Translations under genes and position numbers: made by a program | The notes under the pieces: model-generated | Told to the model about the DNA's origin: nothing | The model's database searches: none | The model's input: only the letters and a program-made list of their open reading frames with translations | Shown: piece after piece, positions 57,138 through 64,000 of the stretch | How the letters are laid out: each line of letters starts with the position of its first letter | How positions within the stretch are numbered: the stretch's first letter is position 1 | Assembly: GCA_036493595.1 (NCBI GenBank) | Contig: DASXPN010000073.1 | Coordinates: 62,001-126,000 of the forward strand | DNA from: DATAES01 sp036493595 | GTDB taxonomy: Bacteria; Actinomycetota; Acidimicrobiia; Acidimicrobiales; JACDCH01 | Length of the DNA stretch: 64,000 bases | Reading direction: 5' to 3'

Positions 57138-58676
57138 ATGGCCGAAGGCACGCCCGTACGTACTGTGGCCGAGGTCATGAGCGCACCGCCGGTCACGGCG
57201 CTCCCTTCGGAGACGCTTGCGGACGCGACGACCCGCATGCGTGACCGCAGCGTCGGTTCGGTGATCGTCGTGGACGGCGAACGTCCGATCGGCATTCTCA
57301 CCGAACGGGATCTCGTGCGGTTCGCAGCGTCGGGCTCGGACGCCAGTGGCACGAAGGTCAGCGAGTGGATGACCGAGGATCCCGACTGCATCGCGCCGGG
57401 CGTCAACGTGCAAGAGGCGTTCACGTCACTGGCGTCGCACGGGTACCGCCACATCCCGGTCGTCGAGGACGCCCGGCTCGTCGGTGTCGTGTCGATGCGC
57501 GACCTCATGAAGCTGGCGCAGATCCAGCCCGTCGTGCACCCGTCGACCATCGAAGCGCCGCCAGGGCTCGAAGGCGTCATCGTCGCCGAGACATCGGTCG
57601 GCGACGTGCGCGGGCTGCAGGGCTTCTACCACTACCGGCAGTACAACGCCGTCGAGCTGGCGGACAAGCGGCGGCTCGAGGACTCGTGGTTCTTGTTGTT
57701 CGACGGCCACTTGCCATCGGTGACCGAACGCTCGGCGTTCCTTTCCGAGGTCGGGCCGTTGCGCTCCATCCCGGATTCGGTGCGGCCGGTGTTGCCGGCG
57801 ATCGCGACGGCATCGTCGTCGGTGATGGAAGGTCTGCGCACCGCGCTCTCGTTGGTGGCGGCATCGCTCGGCTTCAAGCCGACGCTCGACATCCCTGCCG
57901 ACGTGCGGCGGGCGAACGCGCTGCAACTCTGCGCGGTGACGCCGACGCTGATCATGGCGTTGCACCGGCACCGCGAAGGACTCGAGCCGATCGAGCCGCG
58001 GGACGATCTCGGTTACGGCGCCAACTACTTGTGGATGCTGAACGGTCAAGAGCCCGACCCCGACATCGCCCGTGCCGTCGAGCAGTACCAGATCACGACC
58101 ATCGACCATGGCTTCAACGCGTCGACCTTCACGGCGCGCGTCATCGTGTCGACCGGTGCGGACGTCGGCGCCGCGGTGGTCGGCGGCATCGGCGCACTGT
58201 CCGGGCCGCTGCACGGCGGTGCGCCCTCGCGTGCGCTCGACCTCCTCGACGCCATCGGTACTCCGGAAAACGCCCGCCCCTACCTTGTCGACTTGGTGCA
58301 GCGCGGCGAGCGCATCATGGGTTTCGGCCATCGCGTCTACAAGACCGACGATCCCCGCTCGATCTTCCTGCGCGGTGTCGCGGAACGGATCCAGGCGCCC
58401 AAGGTCGAGTTCGCCAAGCAGGTCGAGCAGACGGTCGTGTCGGTCCTGGACGAGCTGAAGCCCGGCCGCAACCTGTACGCGAACGTCGAGTTCTACGCCG
58501 GCGTCGTGATGGACTGCGCGTTGCCCCGGACACTCTTCACCCCGACGTTCGCGTCGTCGCGCGTCATCGGCTGGGCCGCCAACCTGCTCGAGCAAGCGGC
58601 GGACAATCGCATCATCCGCCCGTCGGCGCGCTACGTGGGTCCGCCGCCTCCGGTGCCGGTACCCGACGAAGCATGA
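57138..58676 (+). CDS. CBS domain-citrate synthase fusion
   Basis: 512 residues. Two CBS domains occupy about 8-130 (TVAEVMSAPPVTALPSETLA, SVIVVDGERPIGILTERDLV, then GYRHIPVVEDARLVGVVSMRDL), followed by a full citrate synthase (about 145-500) with DHGFNASTFTARV, the catalytic His in GPLHGGAPSRA, MGFGHRVYK and ANVEFYAGV with the catalytic Asp replaced region intact. CBS pairs usually bind adenine nucleotides, so energy charge could regulate this enzyme. It could also be a methylcitrate synthase. The ATG follows GAGGAGG (57127-57133). It overlaps the GNAT gene (ATGA). Confidence 0.9.
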   Translation: MAEGTPVRTVAEVMSAPPVTALPSETLADATTRMRDRSVGSVIVVDGERPIGILTERDLVRFAASGSDASGTKVSEWMTEDPDCIAPGVNVQEAFTSLASHGYRHIPVVEDARLVGVVSMRDLMKLAQIQPVVHPSTIEAPPGLEGVIVAETSVGDVRGLQGFYHYRQYNAVELADKRRLEDSWFLLFDGHLPSVTERSAFLSEVGPLRSIPDSVRPVLPAIATASSSVMEGLRTALSLVAASLGFKPTLDIPADVRRANALQLCAVTPTLIMALHRHREGLEPIEPRDDLGYGANYLWMLNGQEPDPDIARAVEQYQITTIDHGFNASTFTARVIVSTGADVGAAVVGGIGALSGPLHGGAPSRALDLLDAIGTPENARPYLVDLVQRGERIMGFGHRVYKTDDPRSIFLRGVAERIQAPKVEFAKQVEQTVVSVLDELKPGRNLYANVEFYAGVVMDCALPRTLFTPTFASSRVIGWAANLLEQAADNRIIRPSARYVGPPPPVPVPDEA

Positions 58677-59104
58677 AGGTCGAGATCTTCGACGGCGACG
58701 CCGACGAGCTCGGCGTCGCGCTGAAGCAACTCGTGCCACAGCTTTCGAAGTCGAACCCGCCGCCGAGCGCCGAAGAGGTCTCGACGATGCTGGCGTCGGA
58801 CTCGATCACGCAGTTCGTGGCCCGCGACGACGACGGTCGCATCATCGGCGTGTCGACGCTCGCCGTCTTCCCCATCCCGACGGGGATGCGGGCGTGGATC
58901 GAGGACGTCATCGTCGACGAGTCGATCAACGGCAAGGGCATCGGCACCGCGCTCACCGAGGCCATGCTGGATCACGCTCGCTCAGCCGGGTGTCGCACGG
59001 TCGATCTCACGTCGCGCCCGTCGCGCGAATCCGCCAACCACATGTATCGCAAGGTCGGCTTCGAGCAGCGCGAGACGAACGTCTACCGCATCACGCTGGA
59101 GTAG
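58673..59104 (+). CDS. GNAT family N-acetyltransferase
   Basis: 143 residues, compact GNAT: strand EDVIVDESINGKGIGTALTEAML with the acetyl-CoA loop (NGKGIGTAL), then HARSAGCRTVDLTSRPSRESANHMYRKVGF. Substrate unknown. Coupled to the citrate synthase fusion by ATGA. Its stop codon TAG is the first three bases of the vapBC operator palindrome. Confidence 0.88.
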   Translation: MKVEIFDGDADELGVALKQLVPQLSKSNPPPSAEEVSTMLASDSITQFVARDDDGRIIGVSTLAVFPIPTGMRAWIEDVIVDESINGKGIGTALTEAMLDHARSAGCRTVDLTSRPSRESANHMYRKVGFEQRETNVYRITLE

Positions 59105-59129
59105 CGCCACTGGCGCCAAAGTGGCGCTA
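59102..59129. promoter_or_regulatory. vapBC operator palindrome
   Basis: TAGCGCCACT (59102-59111) and AGTGGCGCTA (59120-59129) are a perfect 10-bp inverted repeat around GGCGCCAA. It lies directly upstream of the antitoxin gene and is the likely site of autoregulation by the VapB-VapC complex. Confidence 0.7.
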
Positions 59130-59133
59130 GGCT
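59128..59133 (+). promoter_or_regulatory. -10 box, leaderless (vapB)
   Basis: TAGGCT, 6 nt before the GTG at 59140; its first two bases are the end of the operator palindrome, so repressor and polymerase would compete. Confidence 0.5.
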
Positions 59134-59139
59134 TCGCAT

Positions 59140-59370
59140 GTGCCCAGCATCCAGGTGAAAGACGTGCCGGACGCCGTCCACGCCACGCTCCGGAGACGGG
59201 CGGCGTCAGCGGGAATGTCGCTCCAGGAGTACCTACTCGCGCGGCTGGTTGCCGAGGCGTCTTCGCCGACGCTCGACGAGGTGCTCGAGCGCGCCGGCCA
59301 GCGCGCCGCGGGCAGCGCGACGTTGCGCGATGCCGCAAAGGCCGTGCGCGCCGATCGCAGCCACCGTTGA
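59140..59370 (+). CDS. vapB: VapB-type ribbon-helix-helix antitoxin
   Basis: 76 residues beginning IQVKDVPDAVHATLRRRAASAGMSLQEYLLARL, a ribbon-helix-helix of the FitA/VapB kind, and a C-terminal toxin-binding tail (TLRDAAKAVRADRSHR). GTG start. It overlaps the toxin gene by 4 bases (TTGA). The operator palindrome and -10 box lie directly upstream. Confidence 0.9.
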   Translation: MPSIQVKDVPDAVHATLRRRAASAGMSLQEYLLARLVAEASSPTLDEVLERAGQRAAGSATLRDAAKAVRADRSHR

Positions 59371-59759
59371 TCGTTGTGGACGCGAGCGTCCTCGTGACCG
59401 CGCTGGCCGATGACGGCCCGGACGGTGAGCGCACGCGCCGCCGGCTCGCCGGCGAACGTCTGGCCGCACCACACGTGATCGACATCGAGGTCATCTCGGC
59501 ATGGCGTCGGCTTGCGGCCGCGGGTCATCTCGAGGAGCGTCGTGCTGCGCTTGCACGTGTCGACCTGCGGGCGCTCCCGATCGAGCGAGTGCCGCACGCG
59601 GCCCTGCTCGAACGCTGCTGGCAGCTTCGCGCCAACATGACGGCTTGCGACGCGGCGTACGTCGCACTGGCCGAGCTCGTCGATGCGCCGCTGCTCACGG
59701 CCGATGCCAAGCTGGCGGCGACGCCGGGTCCGACATGCACGATCGAGGTGTTGCGCTGA
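59367..59759 (+). CDS. vapC: VapC-type PIN domain toxin
   Basis: 130 residues starting at TTG 59367, IVVDASVLVTAL. PIN acidic residues are present: Asp in VVDASV (near 5), Glu in DIEVISAW (near 42), Asp in TACDAAYVAL (near 94) and Asp in LLTADAKL (near 112). Such toxins cut tRNA or rRNA. Coupled with VapB, forming a complete module. Confidence 0.9.
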   Translation: MIVVDASVLVTALADDGPDGERTRRRLAGERLAAPHVIDIEVISAWRRLAAAGHLEERRAALARVDLRALPIERVPHAALLERCWQLRANMTACDAAYVALAELVDAPLLTADAKLAATPGPTCTIEVLR

Positions 59760-59784
59760 CGACGATCGGAAGGCTGACTCGACC

Positions 59785-60324
59785 ATGACCGACCTGGACG
59801 AGCAGGGCCGCCAGGAACCTCCACTCACGGCCGACGAGGCATCGACCCTGCTCGGCTTCCTCGACTACCAGCGCGCCACTCTGGAATGGAAGTGCGCCGG
59901 GGTCGACGCCGCCGGCCTGCGCGCGACCGTGGCCGCGTCGTCGATGACGCTCGGCGGGTTGCTCAAGCACATGGCCTATGTCGAGACCAACTGGTTCTCG
60001 AGATGGTTGCACGGCCGCGATCGCCAGCCACCGTGGGACGCGGTGGACTGGGACGCCGATCCTGACTGGGAGTGGCACACGGCCGCCGACGACTCATCCG
60101 ACGCGCTGTTCGCGCTCTGGCACGACGCCGTCGACGGCGCTCGCGTGTCCGTAGCGGATGCGCTGGCCGACGGCGGTTTGGATCGGCAGGCCGAGCGAAC
60201 CTGGCCGGACGGTCGTTCGCCCAGCCTGCGATGGATCCTGTGTCACATGGTCGAGGAGTACGCGCGGCACAACGGTCATGCCGACCTCCTGCGCGAGTCC
60301 GTGGATGGTGTGACCGGGGAGTAA
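59785..60324 (+). CDS. DinB family protein (DUF664)
   Basis: 179 residues from ATG 59785. Helical bundle with metal-ligand His in LLKHMAYVETNWFSRWL, and a C-terminal HMVEEYARHNGHADLLRE giving further His ligands. DUF664 proteins are related to mycothiol/bacillithiol-dependent transferases; substrate unknown. It follows vapC by 25 bases and may be in the same transcript. Confidence 0.88.
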   Translation: MTDLDEQGRQEPPLTADEASTLLGFLDYQRATLEWKCAGVDAAGLRATVAASSMTLGGLLKHMAYVETNWFSRWLHGRDRQPPWDAVDWDADPDWEWHTAADDSSDALFALWHDAVDGARVSVADALADGGLDRQAERTWPDGRSPSLRWILCHMVEEYARHNGHADLLRESVDGVTGE

Positions 60325-60366
60325 GCCCCTACCTCAGCGTCGAGTGATCGCGTCGAGTGATCAGCC

Positions 60367-61143
60367 TCAGCTTCGGCTGGTCGAGCGGAGCTTGAAGCGG
60401 GCGCCGACGGGGTCGACGGCTTCGGCGAGACGCCCGTATGGCGTGTCCTCGGCGGCGGTGACGACGGACGCGCCGAGCTCCACGGCCTTCGCCAGTGACG
60501 CGTCGGTGTCGGCGGTGCCGAAGTAGATCGACCATTGCGCCGGCGTGCCCTCCGGGTAGAGCCCGGTGGCGTCCAGGATCCCCGCGAGCGCCGCTTCACC
60601 TTCGCCGAGCGTCGTGTAGCGGAAGTCCTGCGTGTCGCTCATCGTGAACGGGTCCCACCCGAACACCTCGCGGTAGAAGTCGACGGTCGCGTCGTACGCG
60701 GGAGTGTGGAGCTCGAACCACGACGGTGAGCCGGGCTCGTCGTACACGCCGAAGCCCTTGTTGAGTCCGGGCTGCCACACGCCGATCGCCGCGCCGCCCG
60801 GATCGACCACGAACGCCATCGTGCCGAGCTCCATCACCTGCATCGGCGGGAGCACCACGCTGCCGCCGTTGGCGGCGGCGGCTTTCGTGACGAGTTCGGC
60901 CTCTTCGGCGGCGAGGTAGATCGACCACGCGTCCTGTGCGTTCGGCTGCCCCGCGTTGCCCATGCAACCGGCGACCATCACGCCCCGCTGCGAGAAGTTG
61001 ATGTAGCCGCCGTACTCCTCGCCGGCTTGCTCCGACGTCCAACCGAACAGCTCGCCGTAGAACGTACGGCTCTTGTCCGGGCTGGACGTTCCGAGCTCGA
61101 TCCAGCACGGGGCACCGATGGGGGCTTCGTCACGCGTCGGCAC
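60367..61143 (-). CDS. VOC superfamily protein (two glyoxalase-like domains)
   Basis: 258 residues with two vicinal-oxygen-chelate units: APCWIELGTSSPDKSRTFYGELFGW (N-terminal) and PSWFELHTPAYDATVDFYREVFGW (second). Each ends with a GTMAFVVDPGGAAIGVWQP-type strand. Metal ligands are not certain; the family includes hydroxylases of the CatE-like and enzyme-resistance kinds. GTG start with GAGGAGG 5 nt upstream on the minus strand. Confidence 0.85.
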   Translation of the reverse strand: MPTRDEAPIGAPCWIELGTSSPDKSRTFYGELFGWTSEQAGEEYGGYINFSQRGVMVAGCMGNAGQPNAQDAWSIYLAAEEAELVTKAAAANGGSVVLPPMQVMELGTMAFVVDPGGAAIGVWQPGLNKGFGVYDEPGSPSWFELHTPAYDATVDFYREVFGWDPFTMSDTQDFRYTTLGEGEAALAGILDATGLYPEGTPAQWSIYFGTADTDASLAKAVELGASVVTAAEDTPYGRLAEAVDPVGARFKLRSTSRS

Positions 61144-61217
61144 AGTGGCCTCCTCTTCAGATTCACGTCGTTGTCGTCAGGTTCGACGCTCGGGCGGCCC
61201 AGAACTCATCGCGTGAA

Positions 61218-61958
61218 GTGGGAGCAACCGGCGGAGTCGTAAAGGTTCGTCGCCGGTCCGCCGATTACGTCGCCGTGACACGTGCGACGCAGGCGGCCCC
61301 CGCGCGACTCATCGTTCCGACCGAACCCCTGATGCCGTGGTTGGCGGCGTCGGTCCTCGCCGCGTCCGCGTACACCGTCGGGATCGCCGCCGGACTCAGC
61401 GGCGCAAAGACGCAATGGGTGATCCTCACGGTGGCCTGCTGCTCGCTGCTGACCGCCACGGTCCTCGTGTGGTGCCGGTCGCGCCAGCAGCAACTCGAGG
61501 TCCGACGATCGCAGTCGTCGCGCCCCGCACCGGAGGAGCTGTCGCCGTGGGCGATGCAGTCGACGCTGGTCGACGGGGGCGACCGTCACCTGCCGCCGTA
61601 CGCGGAGGGCATGTTGCGGTATTCGGACGCGGTGGTCGAGTTGCTCGAGCACGGGGTCGGTGTCGCGCTCGACCGCGGGATGGACAGCACCGAGCTGGCG
61701 GCGGCGCGCGATGACGCGGCCGCACTGAACCATCTCCTCACGGCCATGGCCGCGGAGCCGGCACGGCTCGACAAAGTGGCCAAGGTCCACACGATCTGTT
61801 CGCTCTGGGAAGCAGGGCAGGACCATGTCGAGCGGGAAGTGGCCGCCCTCGATCCCGAATTCCACCGGCGCTGGCGGGCGCGCAACATCGCAGTGCTGCG
61901 TCTGCGTCACGGTGATCGGCCGCGGCGCGAAGAGCCAGCCCTGCCGTATCAGGAGTGA
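61218..61958 (+). CDS. hypothetical membrane protein
   Basis: 246 residues. Two transmembrane helices (about 36-58 PWLAASVLAASAYTVGIAAG, and 63-84 QWVILTVACCSLLTATVLVW) precede a soluble helical domain. No family recognised. GTG 61218 is given; GTG 61275 is also possible. It lies just upstream of the pilus-like region. Confidence 0.6.
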   Translation: MGATGGVVKVRRRSADYVAVTRATQAAPARLIVPTEPLMPWLAASVLAASAYTVGIAAGLSGAKTQWVILTVACCSLLTATVLVWCRSRQQQLEVRRSQSSRPAPEELSPWAMQSTLVDGGDRHLPPYAEGMLRYSDAVVELLEHGVGVALDRGMDSTELAAARDDAAALNHLLTAMAAEPARLDKVAKVHTICSLWEAGQDHVEREVAALDPEFHRRWRARNIAVLRLRHGDRPRREEPALPYQE

Positions 61959-62043
61959 CCACACGTTCCACCGACCGGACTAACCCGGTTGGGCTATGGG
62001 CCGTTTGGCCTAAAGGGTCGCTCCGATCGACCCGATTCGGACC
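61959..62043 (+). other. possible structured leader
   Basis: 85 bases between genes with several short inverted repeats: GGGTCG (62015-62020) with CGACCC (62028-62033) around CTCCGAT, and GGCC-GTTT-GGCC near 61999-62010. No known riboswitch was matched. It may be a leader hairpin or a promoter region for the next gene. Confidence 0.3.
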
Positions 62044-63378
62044 ATGCAGGGTGAGGCATTCGCGGCCACAGAAGGGACCGGCGGAAACGTGGGAGCTGTC
62101 TGGATCGAGGCGGAGAGCGACGCGCGGATCGACGCGCGGGCCGACATCGTCAGTCTCGACGGGTGCGCGCCACAGCCGGGAGCAGCCGTGGCGGTGACCA
62201 CCCGCTCTCGTGGTTGGCGGCTTGGCGACCTGTCCGCCCTCGTCGCCGTCGCGCAGTTGTGGTCCGAAGCGCAGGAGCAACTGGCGGAGGACGAGGCGAA
62301 CCTCTATCGCACCTACGGTCCGCGCTGGCCGCTCGTGCCGCGCCATCACGGTGGGCTGGCGACGCAGGCAAACGACATCTTGACGACCGGCATCGTGCCC
62401 GTGCGGACCGACGGTGCCGACGCCGTCATCCTCCTCCAGCAGCTCGAGTCCTTCGTGACCTACACGAAGGACATCGCCACCCATGTGCGCGAGCAGACCT
62501 CGTTGCTCGGCGAAGGCCTCGGTACCGATCTCACCGGCCTGTCGCTCGGGCAGTTGCGCCGCGTCAGCGTGGCCGTCCTCCGGCTGGCGGATACGCCTCC
62601 CCCGAATCCCGCCTGGTGCCGGCCGGCGGCCGCACGTGCTGCCGCGGTGGCGCTGGCCGCATTCGGTGAGGAGATCCGAGCCGCAGGCGCGGTGCACCAC
62701 CACTTGTACGAGGAGTTCACCGACGAGGTGTGGGACGTATCGGCGGTCCGCAGCCAGACCGACACCGATCGGTGGTGGCGGCTCGCCGCTCGCCGGCGCG
62801 CCCGCGCGGAGCTCACGGAAGTGAGTCGCACCGGCCGGCCACCAGCTGACGTCAAGGCGACGATGGCGACGTTGCGGCGCGCCTCGGCCTTGCGCGACGA
62901 CGTCGACTCCTCGTGGTCGTCCCTGCGCGGTCATCTCGGTTGGTTCGCGGACACCCGACTGCCCGACGCTGACGGCGCCGCGCACTCGTTGGCGGCCATC
63001 CAGGAACTGAACGACGCTTTGGGAGATCGGGTGAACGTCGAGCAGCTCATCGAGCTCGCAGCCGCGGACGCGTTCGTCTGCGAGGAGCTCACCGGCCCGG
63101 GCGACGCGATCGCCGATGCGGTCGCGGCGTGGTCGGGATTGGCGCGGCGATTCAACGGGCCCGATCCACTCGCGTTCACCGCGCCCGAGCTCGGCCAATG
63201 GGCGATCGTCACGGCGCAGAGTCTCGAAGTCGTGCGCGTGTTGAAGGAGACCACCGCATCGTTGCGCCCGAGCGTTCGCACGGTCGACCAGTTGTTCGAC
63301 GACGCGGTCGCTCGCGACCGCGTGGCTCAACTGCGCTCGTTGTTCGGACTCGAACCCGCAGAGGAGAGCGCGGGATGA
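62044..63378 (+). CDS. hypothetical protein next to cpaB
   Basis: 444 residues, soluble, no signal peptide. Helical regions with ELLVAVAQLWSEAQEQLAED-like and REQTSLLGEGLGTDL stretches. Family not recognised. It is coupled to cpaB by an ATGA overlap, so it may belong to a Flp/Tad pilus locus. Confidence 0.6.
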   Translation: MQGEAFAATEGTGGNVGAVWIEAESDARIDARADIVSLDGCAPQPGAAVAVTTRSRGWRLGDLSALVAVAQLWSEAQEQLAEDEANLYRTYGPRWPLVPRHHGGLATQANDILTTGIVPVRTDGADAVILLQQLESFVTYTKDIATHVREQTSLLGEGLGTDLTGLSLGQLRRVSVAVLRLADTPPPNPAWCRPAAARAAAVALAAFGEEIRAAGAVHHHLYEEFTDEVWDVSAVRSQTDTDRWWRLAARRRARAELTEVSRTGRPPADVKATMATLRRASALRDDVDSSWSSLRGHLGWFADTRLPDADGAAHSLAAIQELNDALGDRVNVEQLIELAAADAFVCEELTGPGDAIADAVAAWSGLARRFNGPDPLAFTAPELGQWAIVTAQSLEVVRVLKETTASLRPSVRTVDQLFDDAVARDRVAQLRSLFGLEPAEESAG

Positions 63379-64000
63379 ACCGCATCACCATTCTCATCGT
63401 TGCCGCCGTCGTTGCCGTCGGGTCGTGCTTCGGCCTCGTGAAGTACGCGAGCGGCGCGGAGAATCGCGCCGTCGAGGCGTCGAAGCCGGTGCAAGTGCTC
63501 GTCGCACAGAAGGACGTGCCGGCCGGCACCGCGTTCAGCACGGCGTGGAACGACCATCGCATCGCGTTCGCGCAGACGCTGCAATCGCTCGTACCGCCGA
63601 CCGCGGTGACGGACCCGACCGCGCTGCAGGGGATGGTCGTCACGGCTGCGCTCGTGCAGGGTCAATACGTGGTGCGCGGCGCGTTCGCCGATCCCGCGAC
63701 GGTCGGACGCGTGGGTCCGCCGACATTCGCGAACCAGCTCCCCAACGGGACGGTCGCGGTGTCGTTCAAGGCTGAGGCCGCGTCCGCCGTGTCGGACCTC
63801 GTCCGTCCCGGCGATCACGTGAACCTGCTCGTGCAGGTGCCGAACGCATCGGTGCTCGGCCTGCCCGACTCGGGCGGCGCGGCTGTCGTCCACATCTTCC
63901 AGGATCTCGAGATCATCGCCATCGGTGACGTGACCGCGCCGCCGCCCGACGCGACCGAGGCGCCGAAGAACCCGGGCACCGGTCTGTACACCGTCGCCGT
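63375..64000 (+). CDS. cpaB: Flp pilus assembly protein CpaB (partial)
   Basis: About 208 residues visible, cut by the window end. A transmembrane helix (NRITILIVAAVVAVGSCFGL) precedes the SAF/CpaB domain: VQVLVAQKDVPAGTAFS, then LVQGQYVVRGAF, VAVSFKAEAASAVSDLVRPGDHVNLLVQ and FQDLEIIAIGDV. CpaB stabilises the outer part of the Tad secretion system; in Gram-positives it is membrane-anchored. Start overlaps the previous stop (ATGA). Confidence 0.88.
   Translation, partial: MNRITILIVAAVVAVGSCFGLVKYASGAENRAVEASKPVQVLVAQKDVPAGTAFSTAWNDHRIAFAQTLQSLVPPTAVTDPTALQGMVVTAALVQGQYVVRGAFADPATVGRVGPPTFANQLPNGTVAVSFKAEAASAVSDLVRPGDHVNLLVQVPNASVLGLPDSGGAAVVHIFQDLEIIAIGDVTAPPPDATEAPKNPGTGLYTVA

Noticed and set aside
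61959..62043. Possible c-di-GMP (GEMM) riboswitch
   Set aside because: A GGCCTAAA stretch recalls the class, but the paired helices and the GGTTACCGATG-like segment are absent and the region is too short.
1..64000. CRISPR arrays, insertion sequences and prophage genes
   Set aside because: No regularly spaced repeats, transposase-like frames, integrase, or phage structural genes were seen.

Overview
The window is high-GC DNA from an actinobacterium, most likely a member of the class Acidimicrobiia. That placement is an inference from gene families and gene order (CarD, DUF3263 with a LytR_C protein, GpgS, a CysO-like sulfur carrier, HemQ, DUF2510) and was not checked against a database. Nearly all of the sequence is coding, with short intergenic gaps, many 1-8 bp start/stop overlaps and frequent GTG starts.

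Layout. (1) 1-9.0 kb is a cofactor cluster: a DUF2520 Rossmann protein, panC, panD, nadB, a scramblase-like protein, a DUF983 protein, nadC, coaX and lysS, i.e. pantothenate, NAD and CoA synthesis. (2) 8-24.1 kb holds clpC, a lipoprotein, radA, disA, crp, carD, ispD, ispF, rlmB and a SigH-type sigma factor. This order parallels the Bacillus clpC-radA-disA-ispD-ispF-rlmB-sigH region as well as mycobacterial blocks. (3) 24.1-31.6 kb has tRNA-Thr(TGT), the DUF3263/LytR_C pair, otsB, otsA, a glycerate kinase, gpgS (compatible-solute genes), cysO and a single-domain response regulator. (4) 31.6-38.8 kb has an FAD monooxygenase, groEL behind two CIRCE-like operators, a SpoIID/LytB protein, fdhD, hemQ and a tRNA-binding protein. 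(5) 38.8-44.4 kb is a complete Liv-type ABC transporter whose permease carries an extra exported domain and whose binding protein appears circularly permuted. (6) 44.4-57 kb holds alaX, larE, lipoproteins, DUF427, an Rrf2 regulator with a 62-residue four-Cys protein, a CoA-disulfide-reductase-like flavoprotein, a Nudix hydrolase, an M1-like peptidase, an amidase, a PAC2 protein, msrB and a thioredoxin-like gene with an in-frame UGA. (7) 57-64 kb holds a CBS-citrate synthase fusion, a vapBC module, DinB and VOC proteins, and the start of what may be a Flp/Tad pilus locus (cpaB, cut by the window end).

The strongest novel candidates are these. The thioredoxin-like gene at 55410-56495 has a UGA exactly at the first redox-active position, followed by a well-formed bacterial SECIS-like hairpin, so it is a candidate selenoprotein; it is divergent from msrB with overlapping -10 elements. 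The Liv binding protein at 43014-44369 has the C-terminal third of the family placed before the N-terminal part. A recurrent TANNNT box lies exactly 6 or 7 nt before the start codon of at least 18 genes, which points to widespread leaderless transcription. Two genes (ispD and the one at 56511) appear to need CTG initiation or a frameshift.
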